Assembly (NCBI GenBank): GCA_023079485.1 | Contig: CM041084.1 | Location: 131,674,292-131,738,291, forward strand | DNA from: Archilochus colubris | Lineage: Eukaryota > Chordata > Aves > Apodiformes > Trochilidae | Length of the DNA stretch: 64,000 bases | Direction: 5' to 3' | Shown here: positions 62,018 to 64,000 of the stretch, piece after piece | How positions within the stretch are numbered: the first letter of the stretch is position 1 | Layout of the letters: the number at the start of each line of letters is the position of its first letter | Program-made: the position numbers and the translations under genes | Notes under the pieces: model-generated | The model's input: only the letters and a program-made list of their open reading frames with translations | Database searches by the model: none | What the model was told of the DNA's origin: nothing

Positions 62018-64000
62018 GTAGGGTGACTTATTCAATGTATTTTTATGTTTTTGCCCTTAATTTCTTTGGTCTATTATGTTTAACTAAACACATACCACAG
62101 AGTTAGATCACAATTTTGATGTGTTTTAGTGGTTTCAAAATAGGCTCTAGGAAATGGAAACTAAGAAAGGGCTTTCCCAAATGGATTGTCTTTGCTTTTT
62201 TTTAAAGGATGTCAAGCTTGAGTAAAAAGTGGGAAGAAAAAGACTAGAATCAGCTCCAGAAGGCTCATGTATCCCTTAAAATTTCTGTTCTGTCCTGCCC
62301 ACGCCAGGCTCAGAGTGTGGTCACAGGCACACTGCCTTTTCCTTCTCAGTTACATGTTTCTGACTTCCAGAGTCTCGGTGTTTCTGTAGGACTGTAATCA
62401 ATAGTTTTCCTCCATGCCTGAGCTTCTGTGCCTCTCAAATTTTGTACCCCTCTTGCCCATGCCTATCTCAAACTAAATCTGTCGTAATATTTTAAGAGAA
62501 AATCCATTCTGCTTCTATACTGCAGGTTTCCCTTTTACTCTCTGTGCCCCAGAAGCCCCACTGCTCGTCAGTCTCCTTCTACAAACATCACTAGCATCTG
62601 TAGTAGCTAGAATAGCTTAATAATTCCCACTGAAGAAGACAATGAAAGATCACACAGTTCTCAGGGGTTTTTTTTATGTTTTTATTTTTCAAATAGGTAG
62701 ATTTTCCTTAGGCTGAGAGGGGTGACAAGGCCATTTTGTTGTCCTTTTAGTCTCTAATGTGGACCATAGGCTATCAACTAGAGAGATTTACCCTAGAGAA
62801 TTACTTACCCTAACCAGAATTTCACCTCTTTAGCTCCAGACTGAAATGAATGGTTGGTTATCTCTTTGTAAAAATTTGACTGTGTGAGCAGTTGAGGCCA
62901 GGAAAAGTTAGGTACTAACTAACTCCCCCTAAAATGATATAATAAAAAAACTTAGTTTTCAGTTATGAGGAAAGCCTTAATGGCAAGGTAGTGGGATCTT
63001 ACTTTACTTCAAGTTAAAACATGAAAATAATGGTTTGTGCTTAAAGCTGGAGCAGTAATTCTAGTGCTTGCCCTGAGTCCTGATGTAGGAATTATGCAGC
63101 TATCACCTAGACTGTGGTAAGAATTATGTGGATGTTGACTCTACAGGACACTCCTAGGTTCTGCTTTAATAAAAGAATCAAATGGAGTTCCTTATCTTCT
63201 GTATTTCACATGCAATAGTAGCTACAGCTAAAGCTGGGTGCCTCTGAAGAAGGGCCTCACTCAGTTTTACTCAGTTTTACAGCCTCTCTAGGTTGCTTGA
63301 TTTCCTGATGGCACTTCCACTCGCTAGTGGAGTTTGAGGTCTATTCTTCTGGTTTGCTTATGCAGCCTCCAGGAACCTTTATTATATGTGTCTTGAGACA
63401 AAGCATTATCTTTTATTACAGAATACCCTTTAGTTTCATTTATCCTTTAGTTAAAATTTTACTTACACTTCCATTTTTATTGGCTGCATTTCCATAAATA
63501 AAATCAAAGGTAAAGTACAATTCATGCCACCTAAGACTTAATTTCCTTAAGTCACTAGCGCCAAACTCTGGCGAAAATTAGTGTCTCACTACAGTCCTCT
63601 TGGATCCAAGGGCAGGTTACAGGTTTGCTGTGCACAGTACTAGGGCACCTTAGTCTGGCATTTCAGTACTGTGCACTGTAGTTGTGCTGCCTTCCTTCAG
63701 CACAGTCTCTTCTGAAAATATTGATAATGGCTGGTATTCAATTAGCAGCTGGCTCTTTGTGAGCCAGGTATTTCCCTGTGCTGATGAATACTGAACTGAG
63801 CTAAGCTTCTGGCCATGTTTTTTTTTAACCTTAGGGTTATTCAAAATATGCAAAATTCTGAGATGTTGCCTAGAATATAATGATCCCAGTTGTGTTTGGT
63901 GAGGGATGTCAGACTTAGTTCTTCCATCAGTCTTTTTTAATTCTTTGTGTTGGTACAGCTGAAGTTTGAGTGTCTCATTAGCTATTATTTCTGCTGGAGG
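62018..64000 (+). other. RIMS2: RIMS2 intron (5' part, runs off the window)
   Basis: Intron sequence after the 36-nt cassette up to the end of the window. I found no further exon, no interspersed repeat that I could name, and only a short duplicated ACTCAGTTTT (near 63256-63280). Confidence 0.6.

Noticed and set aside
1..64000. tRNA, rRNA, CRISPR, operon or phage-like structures
   Set aside because: None were seen; the window is vertebrate intronic DNA and such features are not expected.

Overview
This is nuclear DNA of a vertebrate, most likely a bird. It is AT-rich, has long introns and very short exons, and carries several truncated CR1 LINE fragments. Their 3' ends have the avian-type ending (ATTCTRTGATTCTATGA-like). 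No bacterial, viral or organellar gene organisation is visible, and no complete gene lies inside the window. The window is an internal piece of one plus-strand gene, RIMS2, which encodes RIM2, the presynaptic active-zone scaffold. The piece covers the disordered linker between the C2A and C2B domains. Three exons are recognisable by sequence: 4774-4890 (HYNTLNRMDRHRV...HYSPDR), 25276-25455 (EAADRQPY, RSRSTEQRP, MPSLMTGRSAPPSPAL) and 26582-26691 (SHPRTGSVQTSPSSTP, then RQLPQLPPK). The last holds the proline-rich motif known in RIM proteins as the RIM-BP SH3 ligand. Layout: 1-4773 is intron with two minus-strand CR1 pieces. From 4774 to 25455 come two recognised exons with five short open segments between them (10802, 11473, 15132, 17394, 23686). 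All five enter in phase 2 and leave in phase 2, so each can be used or skipped without breaking the frame. The RIM-BP exon at 26582 switches the phase from 2 to 1. From 26692 to the end lies a second series of short segments (27514, 32509, 33576, 43197, 52757, 61982; a weak 18-nt candidate at 49392). Every one is phase 1 in and phase 1 out. They encode charged peptides of 11-30 residues. The rest is intron holding CR1 fragments, a striking 197-bp foldback (MITE-like) element at 58349-58545, homopolymer and dinucleotide tracts, and a few GC-richer blocks that I cannot assign. How it works together: RIM1/RIM2 linkers are known to be heavily alternatively spliced. The window looks like the genomic substrate for that in RIM2, with one cassette series on each side of the RIM-BP-binding exon, each series locked to its own phase. 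The cassette calls rest on splice-site sequence, frame, phase and length divisible by three. Only the three recognised exons are supported by family recognition as well. RNA-seq and cross-species alignment would settle the rest.
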